From: Ambrosia x helenae
Taxonomy: Eukaryota; Streptophyta; Magnoliopsida; Asterales; Asteraceae
Direction of reading: 5' to 3'
Length of the DNA: 64,000 bases
Assembly: GCA_030844895.1 (NCBI GenBank)
Contig: CM061231.1
Coordinates: 33,427,149-33,491,148, forward strand
The notes under the pieces are model-generated. The model made no database searches. It saw nothing but the letters and a program-made list of their open reading frames with translations, and was not told the DNA's origin. The translations under genes were made by a program, and so were the position numbers. Position 1 is the first letter of the stretch; the number at the start of each line of letters is the position of its first letter. Of this stretch, positions 25,355 to 35,289 are shown in pieces.

Positions 25355-25640
25355 ACGTTCGACCCTTTTTGAATGATCGCGTGGTCGAATGTGCAAATTA
25401 GTCCACGTTCGACCGTTTGATAAAGTTCAAATGTAGAAAACAACATACTCAGTTCACTTTTGACCGTTTAAATCCACGTTCGACCACCCGATTGGTCGAA
25501 TGTACCAAATAAGGTCGAATGAACAACAACACACTAAAACATTCTAGGTTCGACCAATTAAAACTCCACGTTCAACCAAATAATCCCTGGTTCGACCTAA
25601 AACTCTCACTTTCGACCAAATCTCCCTAGGTTCGACCCTT
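25355..25640 (-). repeat. GGTCGAA motif array in the 5' leader of element F
   Basis: Between the primer-binding site and gag, TTCGACC occurs seven times on the plus strand (first near 25358, last near 25631) and GGTCGAA three times (25383, 25494, 25513). Many are extended to CCACGTTCGACC. The same word fills the U3 of this family's LTR. Confidence 0.7.
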
Positions 25641-25913
25641 CATTTTGAAAAACGGTTATTCTTTGAAAATCAGTTATTTTGATCAAAAATTTTCAAATGT
25701 TGATGAAATTTGATGATCTTATGCAGGTTTTGCTTCGGATTGGATTTGGAACAAGTTTAACAAAGAGAATTTTGAGTTTTATCCATGAAAACAAGTTCAA
25801 ATCAATCAATTTAACACCAAATTCAGTTGTTCAATGAAAAACGGAAAGTTTTGATCAAAATTGGGTCCAAATCAGCTGTAATATTATCAATTTGTGGTTG
25901 TTTGATCCAAATG

Positions 25914-25928
25914 GCTCTGATACCACTT
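25914..25928 (-). promoter_or_regulatory. primer-binding site of element F
   Basis: The minus strand reads AAGTGGTATCAGAGC just inside the 5' LTR, matching the initiator Met tRNA type site used by many Copia elements; element C has the identical word at 43681-43695. Confidence 0.8.
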
Positions 25929-26446
25929 TGTATGTGCGTAGGATCGGCTAATTAACAAAGATAATGATCAAACAAGTTCAATTAAGGTGCGGAATCCCTG
26001 AATTGATCACAAAATGATAATAAAACTAGCAAAACGCAGAAATCATCATAAACATAATCATTTCATTCATTAGATAATCAATTACACTTCAAAAACGTTG
26101 TTTATAATGATAACTCTTGATTACAGACACAATAATAACCCTAGGGAAAAACACACACTGGGAGGGAAAACAAAATGATCAAAAGTTTCATTCAAAAAGT
26201 TGATTCAGCCTTATATAGAACTGCACATTCGCCCAATTGACTTGATCGAATGTGCAGGTTCGACCGTTTAAGGTGGGCGAACCAAGACACATCTATCTAC
26301 AAAACTTCCTTCGACCTCCCAATGCACATTCGACCGCCTGCTTCTACATTCGACCATTCAGAAACCCACATTCGACCGTCCGACAATAAACAAAACATTT
26401 TGTAATTCGCAATCCAATAGCATTAGTCACAATATGTGTATCTACA
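25929..26446 (-). mobile_element. 5' LTR of Copia element F
   Basis: This 518-bp LTR runs from TGTATGTGCG to GTGTATCTACA. On the minus strand it has U3 with repeated GGTCGAA / GGGCGAA words (26221-26378), a TATA box CTATATAA (26211-26218) and then R/U5. A hairpin with an 11-bp stem (26221-26257) abuts the TATA box. The remnant at 41303-41659 belongs to the same family. It is inserted next to a plus-strand Copia RT fragment. Confidence 0.75.
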
Positions 26447-26680
26447 AGCCTAATCACAGGATTGGAGTTGACGCTAAGGGGGAGCTTACTGATCCCTATA
26501 CTTATCGTGCCATTATCGGATATCTCATTTATTTAACTGCATTTCGGCCAGATATAATGTTCGCTACATGTCTCTGTGCACGTTTTCAATCGGAAGCCGA
26601 AACAAAGTCACCTAGTTGCAGTCAAACGAATCCTTCGTTATTTGAAGGGTACTCCGTCATTGCAATAAACACTTGTTTAT
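26447..26680 (+). pseudogene. Copia reverse transcriptase/RNase H junction fragment
   Basis: The plus-strand frame reads GVDAKGELTDPYTYRAIIGY, then LIYLTAFRPDIMFATCLCARFQ, the well-known end of the Copia RT before RNase H. A frameshift after that turns the following RNase H start (KRI-LRYLKGTPS) into another frame. The fragment is under 240 bp and was cut on its left by the F LTR. Confidence 0.8.
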
Positions 26681-27271
26681 AAACAAATTCTTATTATGAA
26701 CACTTGTTTTATGATCTATCAAAGTAATTTCCACAACGGAACAAATGTAAAGTGTTCAAGTTAAAGCTTCACTTTAAACAGGAGTTATTAACCCCTCTTG
26801 AAATATGAACTAAAGCAGTAAATCAGAATCTAAGACACTTAACGAATAAAACAATGCTTCAAATGATTCTCAAATATAATGGAAATTATAACTACAAAAG
26901 GATTGTCTAAAATAGTGGGAAGAACCCATCTATTTATAGACCAAGAGTATACGTACAAGAGAAGTATTAAAGCAATATAATATGTACAAATACTACAACA
27001 GGCTGTAGCATTGGTACTTGAACAAAGACTTTAACAAAAGTAATATTAAACTAAACTACTGAAGTATAAGGCGGTTGGAAGCTTCTATCAAAACATCTGA
27101 TGGGTGACAAACTACTGATGAGTAGTTTGTCTTCAGTAGTTCTTCAGAGACTTTGTCTGGTTCGTCTTCAGAACTTCTGATCATTACTCTTTAGCACTTG
27201 ATATATTATTCTTCAGTACTTTAAGTCTTCTTCTTTAGTAGTTTCTATACTTATAATTATTTTGTAGAAAC
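26681..27271 (-). mobile_element. probable Copia LTR remnant
   Basis: A minus-strand TATA box TCTATAAATA (26931-26940) is preceded on its U3 side (27060-27240) by repeats of CTGATG and CTTCAG, as in the LTR of element A. A plausible U3 start is TGTTTCTACA (ending at 27271). The left limit is uncertain, and no target duplication was seen. Confidence 0.4.
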
Positions 27272-27276
27272 ATGAA

Positions 27277-28318
27277 TTAGACTAAGGTATCAAAAGTGGT
27301 TTCGTCAATCCTCTTTGTCCTTTTAGTATCATTGTACTTTTCATTCTCGTCATCATTTTTTTCTCTTCCACTTACTCTTTTACTACTAACTAAATCCCAC
27401 TTTGCACATCTTTCCATTAAATCATCACACCAAAGGTACTTTGTTTTTATTTGTTCTACCATCTCATCCATTTCTTCTTCAATTTCCTTCTATTTTCTCA
27501 TCTTGTTATCCATTGCGTCCATCCATACCTAACTAATATTATTTTATAAAATAAAATTATTATTTTTTTGTTTTTTGAATTTACCAATTAATATTAGTAA
27601 TATAAAAACACTTGTGTTTAAATAAAATTAAATTGCGTTTTATATAAACAATAATTTGCGTTTTCCAAATACAACTTGCGTATATTTAAAAAACATAATT
27701 AGTATGTAACAAATGACTTTTGCGTTTATATAATTCATATTGTGTTTATAAATACTAGTTATCTAGTGTGCTAAATAGTACCTTTTTTGCTTTCTGTCTT
27801 CTTTCATACTCTTCTTTGTCATAATCAACAACAGTTAATGGATATTGAGTTATGTAGTATTGAAGCATTTCTTGTGTTTGGGTCCCCAAATCCATGTTAT
27901 ACCAATTTTCTAGCTTATCGACATCGTCCCAATACATGTTATAGAAATTATTCCAATACAGCTCATTTGTTCCATTGTTTGCTTCAAAAACAACACTGTT
28001 TTTAGTCATTGGTGTGCATACCTCAGGTAGCATGTAGTCTTCATCACTGTAATTTTCTAGATTAACACTATCATATTCGTCCAATCTCCCAGTTTCACTA
28101 CCTTTTGGAGTTTGAACTTCTGTTAACATGTACTCTTCCCCATCATGCACAACTCCAGATTCTTTATTCAACTTATTATCTATCGTTTTGTGTTCGATTT
28201 CAACGTCTTTACTCTGTGCCTTTTGTATTTCCTCATCGAGTATGTTAAAATATTCTTCAAAAACCGGATCTTCATCATTTACTTCTTCTATTAGATCTCT
28301 CCTTTTCGACTTCAACAC
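27277..28318 (-). pseudogene. two-exon acidic protein gene, function unknown, one in-frame stop
   Basis: Exon 1 (28318-27782) encodes 179 residues, rich in Asp/Glu, with a repeated word (EEYMLTEVQTPKG and EDYMLPEVCTPMT) about 35 residues apart, and ends AAAAAAG before GTACTA. An AT-rich stretch of 253 bp ends TTAG-TTAG at 27529. Joined there in phase 0, the frame continues VWMDAMDNKMRK, meets TAG (27490-27492), then stays open in the same frame as KEIEEEMDEMVEQIKTKYLW to 27277. That frame retention supports a real exon with one nonsense change, or a shorter protein. I do not recognise the family. The start may be the ATG at 28318; a near-duplicate TAATAAGGTAA just upstream makes this unsure. 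Confidence 0.4.
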
Positions 28319-28392
28319 GTTTACCTTATTAGAAATGATGTGAAATTACCTTATTAGACATCTTTGGTCCTTAATAAGATAAAATAGAGATA

Positions 28393-28393
<1 letters not shown>

Positions 28394-28437
<44 letters not shown>
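28394..28437. repeat. (TAA)n microsatellite
   Basis: About fourteen AAT units in a row. Confidence 0.95.
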
Positions 28438-28438
<1 letters not shown>

Positions 28439-28626
28439 TAATAATATTATAATAGTATGGTCAGGACATTAAAAACAATTCATAAAAACAATTCAATCGA
28501 TAATCTATTAGTATGGTCATGAGGGTAGGATTGGAATAAAATTTTAAGTTGTGAGTGAGATGATGATGGTAGAATTACAAACATACCCTTCTAAGTGTCT
28601 TAATTGTCATAACTATGCTCATAATA

Positions 28627-28870
28627 CCCTTAAATTTTTTTGCTTAAATGTGTTGTACATGTTGCTTCTTAAGTTGTATGGAAACGAAAATGACCATATT
28701 GTACATCACTCCTCCTTTATAATGTATATTAAAGACCCTTAAATTTTTTGTTTAAATGTGTTGTACATGTTGCTTCTTAAGTTATATGGAAACGAAAATG
28801 ACCATGTTGTACATCACTCCTCCTTTATAATGTATTAAAGATTAAAGATTAAAGATTAAAGATTATAGAT
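28627..28870. repeat. two 109-bp tandem copies plus a heptamer run
   Basis: CCCTTAAATTTTTT starts copy 1 at 28627 and copy 2 at 28736, each running to CTCCTCCTTTATAATGTAT. It is followed by about four copies of ATTAAAG to 28868. No coding role is seen. Confidence 0.8.
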
Positions 28871-28924
28871 AGATTGTAGATTATAGATAACCTATTCAAT
28901 ATACTCTTTCAAATAACCAAGACT

Positions 28925-29335
28925 TTGCATTTTGTTTTCCGGATGTGGTTTTGCAATAGAGATTTGGAGTAGAATTATCTCGTGGTGACGCTTGGGTCCG
29001 TTTTTTGCTTTCGATGTGCCAGATATCTTGAGGACTTAGGATTCTTATTTGTTTCCGAAGAACAAGTAATATATTCTGAGGGGCATTGCTTGGAATGAGC
29101 GAAATGGTTGTATTTTTAAAGCCAAGTCGCGGAGAGCTATCGAAGTTGTGGAAAGCATAAAATCGACCCCGTTGTTTTAGATTCGTCATACATCTAGATT
29201 AAAAACAATGGATTGGAAAATGTGGTGCACTTACCCGTTGGATTTGATGTAGTTCGCTTGGTTTGCCCAAAGGTCCTTGATTTAAGGACCGCTTGTGACG
29301 TTTTTTAATGAAATTTACTTTAAAAAAAATACCAG
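28925..29335 (+). pseudogene. LINE ORF2 C-terminal fragment
   Basis: A plus-strand frame reads IAWNERNGCIFKAKSRRAIE, then VVESIKS and, after a TAG, IRHTSRLKTMDWKMWCTYP. The pattern W-N-x-R-N-x-x-x-F-K with a distant W-x-x-W-C is the C-terminal end of plant L1-type ORF2. The fragment ends in an A-rich stretch (29309-29335), as expected for the 3' end of a LINE. It is 5'-truncated and dead. Confidence 0.65.
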
Positions 29336-29680
29336 ATGTAATTTTTTGGAAATAAAAGTCTTACAAATATCTCATTTCTCTTTTCTTTTTCTAAACGATA
29401 TGTATGGAGAAAAATTACATGTGTGCACCACACAAACTGTGTTCTATCATCAAGAAGTAATAGTCTTCGTCAACATGGAAATTTACAAAAAAAAAAAAAA
29501 CAAACTTAGAATTTTAAAATCCCTTTTATAGAAGATCAGGCGAGTTGTGACTATGAAAGCTTATGAAACATTCATCACATAGTAAATCAAGCCACTTAAA
29601 ACATATTTTCAAGGAATATTATTTCTAGATTAAAATATATAACATATATCATGAGTAAAGCAACCTAAATAAATTTACAT
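29336..29680. repeat. diverged repeat related to 8757-9135
   Basis: CATGGAAATTTACAAAAA and TATAGAAGATCAGGCGAGTT match the order of words in the block at 8757. No gene is seen. Confidence 0.35.
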
Positions 29681-29801
29681 ACAACAACAACAAACCCCAG
29701 TAAATCCCATAAATAGCAAAGATATTAGTAGTGTTTAGAGAGGGTAGGATGTAGGTAAACCTTACCTCTACCTCTAGGGATATAGAGACCGCTTTCATAG
29801 A

Positions 29802-29833
<32 letters not shown>

Positions 29834-30425
29834 ACTACTGATAACATCATAGACATTGATTACAATGCATCGAAAGAATAGACACTATACCACCATAAAC
29901 AACCTATACACAAACGTACCGGAAGACAAACATGTAAAATCCACATAACGTGAAAACAAAAGTAAGACCCAACGAAACACCTAAAATGCCTTTTTTCCGT
30001 ATTCTAATAGTCCTTAGCTTTTATCATTTGCCATCATAAACCCCTATCATGGACCATGTCCTCAGAGAGGTGCAACCCCAGTAAATCTTGTCTAACCCGC
30101 TCATCCCATGTTAATTTTGGTCTGCCTCTACTCCTCTTTCATTCCACAATGAGACCTTCTACCACTCTAACTGGCTTAGTCGTCAGTTTCCTCTTCACAT
30201 GCCCAAACCATCTCAATCTCTCCTCTTTTATTTTATCCGAGATACTAGCTACCCCCAATCTATCCCTTAAAACCTCATTTCTTATCATGTCTAACCGTGT
30301 GTCCGCACATCCACCTCAACATCCACATCTCAGCTACCTAGCTTCATCTTCTGTACTTGCATTTTCTTGATTGCCTAACAGTCAGAGCATCTTGGTCTAA
30401 TAGCTACCCTATAAAACTTCCCCTT
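29681..30425 (-). pseudogene. RTE-type LINE 3' end
   Basis: The minus strand reads KGKFYRVAIRP, then RLDMIRNEVLRDRLGVASIS, RLRWFGHVKRKLTTKPVR, RSRGRPKLTWDERVRQDL and LHLSEDMVHDR. This is the conserved C-terminal part of plant RTE-clade reverse transcriptase ORFs. Stops interrupt it (TGA before KRSRGRP, TGA after HDRGL). The 3' end has the TTG-type tail (plus strand ACAACAACAACAAAC, 29681-29695), and an AC run lies at 29811-29832. It is truncated at the 5' side. Confidence 0.8.
29801..29832. repeat. (TA)n/(CA)n microsatellite
   Basis: ATATATATA followed by about eleven AC units, inside the LINE 3' region. Confidence 0.95.
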
Positions 30426-31255
30426 TAAATTAGTTGGAAACCTTCTAAACAAATTTACATAATTAATAACGTTAAATTTTTTTGCTGATCATCTAGCAGA
30501 TTATGTTTATCATATGAAGTTGGTGATATTAATTAAATTACCTCTCCATATTCAAAAGGTCATCATATTTATCCAAATTCACATATTATTATGTGATAAG
30601 TTATCATCCTTCGAATATAGAAGTGGTTGATATGTAATTTAAAATTGTTCCCTTAAATTTTAGATATACAAACTTGAGAACTTTTACTAAACTAGGTGGG
30701 GGCACCCGTGATGGTAGAGTGAGCAAGTTAACACATTTTTGTACCAAACCATTACATTTACGGCATGAAATAAAGAATTTACATAGTTTAATTTGTTTCT
30801 TTTGAAAAATGTTTTATTTCAAATGCACCTTTGTTTTTAATAAATTTTATGTCTTAGCATTGAGTAGAAAATTAACCGCATATTTATTTTATTTTATTTT
30901 ATAAAAAGCTAAAGAAAGCAAAATTTCCAATGTTCCTTTAATGCACGTAGTCTTGTAAGTTTGGTTTTTTTCTTATCGAATAATAGCTTTAATATTATAT
31001 AAATAAAAACTTGGTTAAAATAATACTAAATTTAAAAATTTATTATAGTTCAACGAGTGTTGTGTTGTAATATCAGTACCAATGACATTCAGTCATAATT
31101 TGTGCGGTTTGTCAAGGTTACAGTACCAGCGATCGACAAAAACACTCTATTTTTATTACAACTTCATTATCAACACAAATTCTGTCAAACTAAAAACGGG
31201 TAAGGTATTATTTTTTTAAGTTAAAGAATGCAACCAAAATAAAACTAAATAGATT

Positions 31256-31258
<3 letters not shown>
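30426..31258. other. AT-rich spacer, nothing recognised
   Basis: No frame, RNA gene or known repeat. 30480-30580 is weakly like 9055-9130. It leads into the TA microsatellite at 31259. Confidence 0.5.

Positions 31259-31299
<41 letters not shown>
31259..31299. repeat. TA microsatellite 1
   Basis: About 20 TA units. It marks the left side of the first cassette. Confidence 0.95.
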
Positions 31300-31301
<2 letters not shown>

Positions 31302-31717
31302 TATAGGGGAAAGTTAATTTGAGAACACCTATATTTCGTGCGAACCGTGAGAACGGCATCTAAAACCATTCAAATTCAAAATTTCTTTTTACACTTGTCT
31401 TTATTATTAAAATACAATCCCAAAAACACAATTTACGCGTAAAAATTCAAACGTATACGGAAATAATTTGTTTTTACACATGTGTAAATTTACTGTTTAT
31501 ACATGTGTAAACTGCTTCATTTACACATGTGTAAAAAGTTAATTTGAAAGTGTTTTTGTAAGAAAAGATGAATTATTTGGAAAGAAAAATCATCTATTAA
31601 TGTTGTATTTTGATTATAATGAAGCTTGTATTAAAAATTTTTGATTTTGATAGATTTTTTTTACTTGTTCTCACGGTTCTCACAATATTTAGCGTTCTCA
31701 AGATAACCCTCCCCTAT

Positions 31718-31720
<3 letters not shown>
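31300..31720 (+). mobile_element. MITE-like cassette 1 flanked by TA microsatellites
   Basis: Ends are imperfect inverted repeats (TATAGGGGAAAGTTAATTTG and, inverted, TATAGGGGAGGGTTATCTTG), both followed by GAGAAC. Inside, ACACATGTGTAAA palindromes occur three times. A second copy in reverse orientation is at 34553-34975. Both are bounded by TATATA, so the element probably enters TA runs, as described for the rice Micron family; relation to Micron is not shown. Confidence 0.65.

Positions 31721-31768
<48 letters not shown>
31721..31768. repeat. TA microsatellite 2
   Basis: About 24 TA units between cassettes 1 and 2. Confidence 0.95.
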
Positions 31769-31775
<7 letters not shown>

Positions 31776-32173
31776 GATCCATAAAAAAACCCTCCTTATC
31801 TAGAAAACTCTGGAAACTCTGACTTTCCGAGCTTTTTAGGGCCTGAAAATTTTAGGGCATGTAATATACATGATTTTAAGCATTTTGAGCCAAAAAAAAA
31901 AAATCAAAAAGCGCCGAGCATGTTTTTTTTTAAAAAAAAAAATAAGTTTTCGGGTAACACATGTTAAGCGAAATTAACATGTGTTAACAATGTGTTACCC
32001 GAAAACTTATTTATTTATTTTTTAAAAAAGTGCTCGGCGCTTTTTCGATTTTTTTGGCTCAAAATGCTTAAAATCATGTATATTACATACCCTAAAATTT
32101 TCATATAAAAAAAAGTTCGGGAAGTTAGAGTTTCCAGAGTTTTCACTATAACAAGGGTTTCCAATATATCCTT

Positions 32174-32175
<2 letters not shown>
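31769..32175. mobile_element. fold-back element (cassette 2)
   Basis: Almost the whole 407 bp is one inverted repeat centred near 31975: AAAACTCTGGAAACTCT, GCATGTAATATACATG and AAGCGCCGAGCA in the left arm reappear inverted in the right arm, as does TTCGGGTAACACATG. A transcript would make a hairpin of roughly 190 bp. Flanked on both sides by TA microsatellites. Confidence 0.75.

Positions 32176-32252
<77 letters not shown>
32176..32252. repeat. TA microsatellite 3
   Basis: About 38 TA units. The apparent tyrosine-isoleucine reading frame across it is an artefact. Confidence 0.95.
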
Positions 32253-32254
<2 letters not shown>

Positions 32255-32391
32255 TTGGGTTCAATGGGGAACCACAAAAAAGTAGGGAACTGAGAAACCA
32301 TGGGTATTTTTGTCTAACTGTTAAAAATATAAATTGCGCACCTTTTCCTCCCCCTCTCTCTCTAGATACAATCCAGACCCCCTCTCTCTTT

Positions 32392-32428
<37 letters not shown>

Positions 32429-32617
32429 TCTCTCTCTAGGTTCTCTGGCTGTCTCTCTCTTTCTAGATACGTCAAACCTCAATTACATATCTGGAACAAA
32501 CCCTAGTTATAGATCTAGAACAGAAGGAAGATCTAGTACATCTCTCTCTCTCTCTCTCTCTCTTGATACAATTGCAGATATAACAGTTACAACAAAAATT
32601 GTGTCTATCTCAGTACG

Positions 32618-32640
<23 letters not shown>
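32253..32640. mobile_element. cassette 3 with CT runs, between TA microsatellites
   Basis: It begins GGTTGGGTTCAATGGGGAAC and carries three CT runs (about 32399-32428, 32540-32562, 32618-32641) before the next TA run. I found no inverted partner for its start. Long Ser/Leu frames through the CT runs are artefacts. Confidence 0.4.

Positions 32641-32697
<57 letters not shown>
32641..32697. repeat. TA microsatellite 4
   Basis: About 28 TA units after a CT run. Confidence 0.95.
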
Positions 32698-32699
<2 letters not shown>

Positions 32700-33330
32700 T
32701 ACTTTTACATCAGAAAACTTTTTGATTTGTTAAATTTCTCAGATTTTTGTTCAATTGATTTGTGATTTGTTGTTTAGTTGAATTTCTCAGTTTTGTGTGA
32801 TTTGTTATTTAGTTGAATTTCTCAGATTTGTGTTAAATTGATTTGTTATATTGTTGAATAAGTAATTAGGGTTTGATTTGTAAGAACTTGTATAGTTAGA
32901 TTGTTAATATTTATGGTTTCATGGAACCAAATTTTGAACAGATTTGATTTGTAACCAAAATTTGATTTATTTAATATGTTAAATTGTTTTGTATTTGCTT
33001 TAGTTTAAACAGATTTGAACACATAAGATGTTAGTTAAAAAAATTAATATGTTAAATCGGTTTATCAAAAATATTCAGCTTGTTAGAATATGTGGTGTTT
33101 GGGAAAGTTTACCATAGACTTAAGCATGTAAATTGAAGAGTTTTCTGGGAGTCTTAAGTGTGTTAATTGCTATAAAATGATGAAGTGAAACCGTTTAATG
33201 TTTTGATTATACAATTGTTAAAGCATTGCCTTTGATCAAAGTTATACTTGGCAATAATGATAACACAAGTATATATTACTTTTATACTTTGAACTATAAA
33301 TTGATATGGCGTTTCTATGTGTCTATTGGG
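32698..33330. other. AT-rich spacer with short tandem words
   Basis: TTTAGTTGAATTTCTCAG recurs near 32774 and 32810, with related words at about 32735 and 32830. No gene is seen. The 3' LTR expected for element A is not present here. Confidence 0.5.
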
Positions 33331-33339
33331 CCTGTTTCT

Positions 33340-34267
33340 GCATTTCTGTTGAATGCGCCTCCGGTTTCTGAGTTGATGCAGAGGATTTTAATGTAGTTAA
33401 TGTGGTTGTAAATACTAATCCGCAAAGGGTTTAGGAGTTTGCAAAATTTGGGGAGATTGGTGATGGGTGTTAGGGTTGAATAAACATTGTTGTTGTCTTA
33501 ACACTCTTTGTTTGTGTTTTAGAAACTTTAACTTTTGACACCTTTTCTTGGGTGTTTGGACCCAGCATTCTTCTAAAAGTTTTATTAGTTAGACTCTTCA
33601 TTTGATATGATGTACCCTTTTTAAAATCTTTTTCAGGCAAAACCTTTTGTAGGATTACACTTAAAAGTCTTGGGTATATCAGAAAATCATTGTTTGATCT
33701 AGACTTTACTCCCTTCACATTTGATACCAAATCCAAGAACAGGGTCTGGGATAGATTGTAGTCAGATTCTAACAATATAGTATATCCCAAGTACTGAACT
33801 TTTAATGGGATTTCATTAAAAGAAGTAGATTTAGCAGAGATATAGAAGGAGTGTATGAAAGAAAAATTTCATGACTGGTGGGAAAAACTTTTTGAAAAGA
33901 GTTGAACCAGTCATCTGTGAATTATAACCCCTTTCCTGAAACTCAGTATGAAGTTCAGCCTTAGGGAAAGAGTCGTTACCTGACAAGTCATTCAATGAGA
34001 AGGTAATGGATATCAGTTGAAGGGTAATGGTGATATTTGTATCTCCAAATTTTGAGATAATGGTAGTAGGCTTTTTGTCATGTAGAAGGACATCAGCATT
34101 TAACCAAAATTCTTGGAGATTATCGATGTAGATGGGTGCATCAGCGGTTAGTATTGTCAGGTATTTGGATTTAAGAATAATGTTGATGGTGGTATGGAAC
34201 GGGATGTTTTCATCTGTTTTAACCAGATAGGAAGGTAATTGTGGGTGGCTTTAGCTTGAAGATCCAT
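33340..34267 (-). pseudogene. extra (env-position) ORF of element A
   Basis: The ATG at 34267 opens a frame with SYLVKTDENIPFHTTINIIL, IYIDNLQEFWLNADVLLHDK and LNDLSGNDSFPKAELHTEFQ. After a frameshift near 33840 it continues FNEIPLKVQ and NNDFLIYPRLLSVILQKVLP, then a basic, lysine-rich tail. The same order (EEFWKNA.., TDKFLMYPRFLQMIF, basic tail) is found in the extra ORF of element B. I know no biochemical function for this family, which is common next to Copia pol genes of composites (from memory). No signal peptide or membrane segment is evident, so env is only a position label. Confidence 0.6.
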
Positions 34268-34388
34268 TGTAATGGATTTCGAGTGTGAGGATGAAAGGAA
34301 TTAGAATGGGGGTTAGAGATTGAAGAAGGCGGTTTCAGTATTTTGAATACAATGAGACAATGTAACATCTATTGTGGTAAAACATGGT

Positions 34389-34545
34389 TTTTATAGTCTC
34401 TGGTGAAACCGCTGATGTGGCCAAAACTCTGCTATTGAGAGCAGACGTGGCAAACGTCTGGTGGCATACAGCTGTTGCCAAATGACTGATGCAAACAGCT
34501 GTTGTTCTACCAAAGTGCTGATGCTAGCAGCACTTGGTTTTTTTT
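34389..34545 (-). promoter_or_regulatory. candidate internal promoter of the A extra ORF
   Basis: A minus-strand TATA box (ACTATAAAAACC, 34385-34396) lies about 125 nt before the ATG at 34267. Upstream of it, CATCAGCGGTTT, CATCAGTC, CATCAGCACTT and small inverted words (AGACG..CGTCT, AGTGCTG..CAGCACT) fill 34400-34540. The 5' LTR has CATCAGCAGTTT at nearly the same distance before its own TATA (40882-40891). Confidence 0.5.
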
Positions 34546-34552
34546 AGTATAT

Positions 34553-34963
34553 ATATATAGGGGAGGGTTATCTTGAGAACGCTAAATATCGCGAGAACCG
34601 TGAGAACAAGTGAGAAAACTAATCAAAATCATTTTTTTCAATACAAACCTAATTATAATTAAAATATAACATTAATAAATGAATTTTCTTTCCAAATAAT
34701 TCATCTTTTCTTGCAAAAACACTTTCAAATTAACTTTTTACACATGTGTAAATAAAACAGTTTACACATGTATAAACAGTAAATTTACACATGTGTAAAA
34801 ACAAATTATTTTCTTATACGTTTGAATTTTTACGCGTAAATTGTGTTTTTGAGATTGTATTTTAGTAATAAAGACAAGTGTAAAAAGAAATTTTGAATTT
34901 GAATGGTTTTAGATGCCGTTCTCACGGTTCGCATGAAATATAGGTGTTCTCAAATTAACTTTC

Positions 34964-34975
<12 letters not shown>
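34553..34975 (-). mobile_element. second copy of MITE-like cassette 1, inverted
   Basis: It reads as the reverse of 31300-31720: starts TATAGGGGAGGGTTATCTTG, ends AACTTTCCCCTATATA, with the same ACACATGTGTAAA palindromes. A TA microsatellite of about 18 units (34973-35010) is on its right and a short TA run on its left. It sits between the RNase H end and the extra ORF of element A. Confidence 0.7.
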
Positions 34976-35010
<35 letters not shown>

Positions 35011-35012
<2 letters not shown>

Positions 35013-35250
35013 GGAAATAGTTGTTTTATCTGATCAGACGTTTGAAAACAGATTTTTCAACCAAACAGTGGTTGTTTTATCTGATCAGATGTTTGAAACA
35101 GATTTTTCTACTAACAGTGGATAGAATGGATGAAATAGTGGTTGTTTTATCCTTAGCAGATTTTTCAACCAAAATTCTATTTTTAAGGATGAATTTTGAT
35201 TTTCTGAAACATTTAAATGTTTTTTAATTATAACATTTTTGTTGTTTAAT
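35011..35250 (-). repeat. three degenerate ~43-bp tandem units
   Basis: GTTGTTTTATCTGATCAGA and CAGATTTTTC recur at about 35028, 35070 and (degraded) 35140, in the post-pol spacer of element A. Confidence 0.6.
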
Positions 35251-35289
35251 CCATGTTTAGCATACCAATCCTAGAAATCGGGTTTTCAA

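Noticed and set aside
25355..25640. CRISPR-like look of regularly spaced short repeats (also 43984-44235)
   Set aside because: Repeats are 7-14 bases, spacing is irregular, some are inverted, and the context is a plant retrotransposon leader.
30056..30370. 104-codon plus-strand frame
   Set aside because: It is the antisense of the RTE reverse transcriptase remnant, whose conserved motifs are on the minus strand.
32022..32264. 80-codon frame with a Tyr-Ile run, and 32334-32765 with Ser/Leu and Tyr-Ile runs
   Set aside because: They are translations of TA and CT microsatellites.
33340..34267. Viral envelope glycoprotein
   Set aside because: The ORF is in the env position but shows no signal peptide, no transmembrane segment and no glycoprotein motif; env-like is only a name of place.
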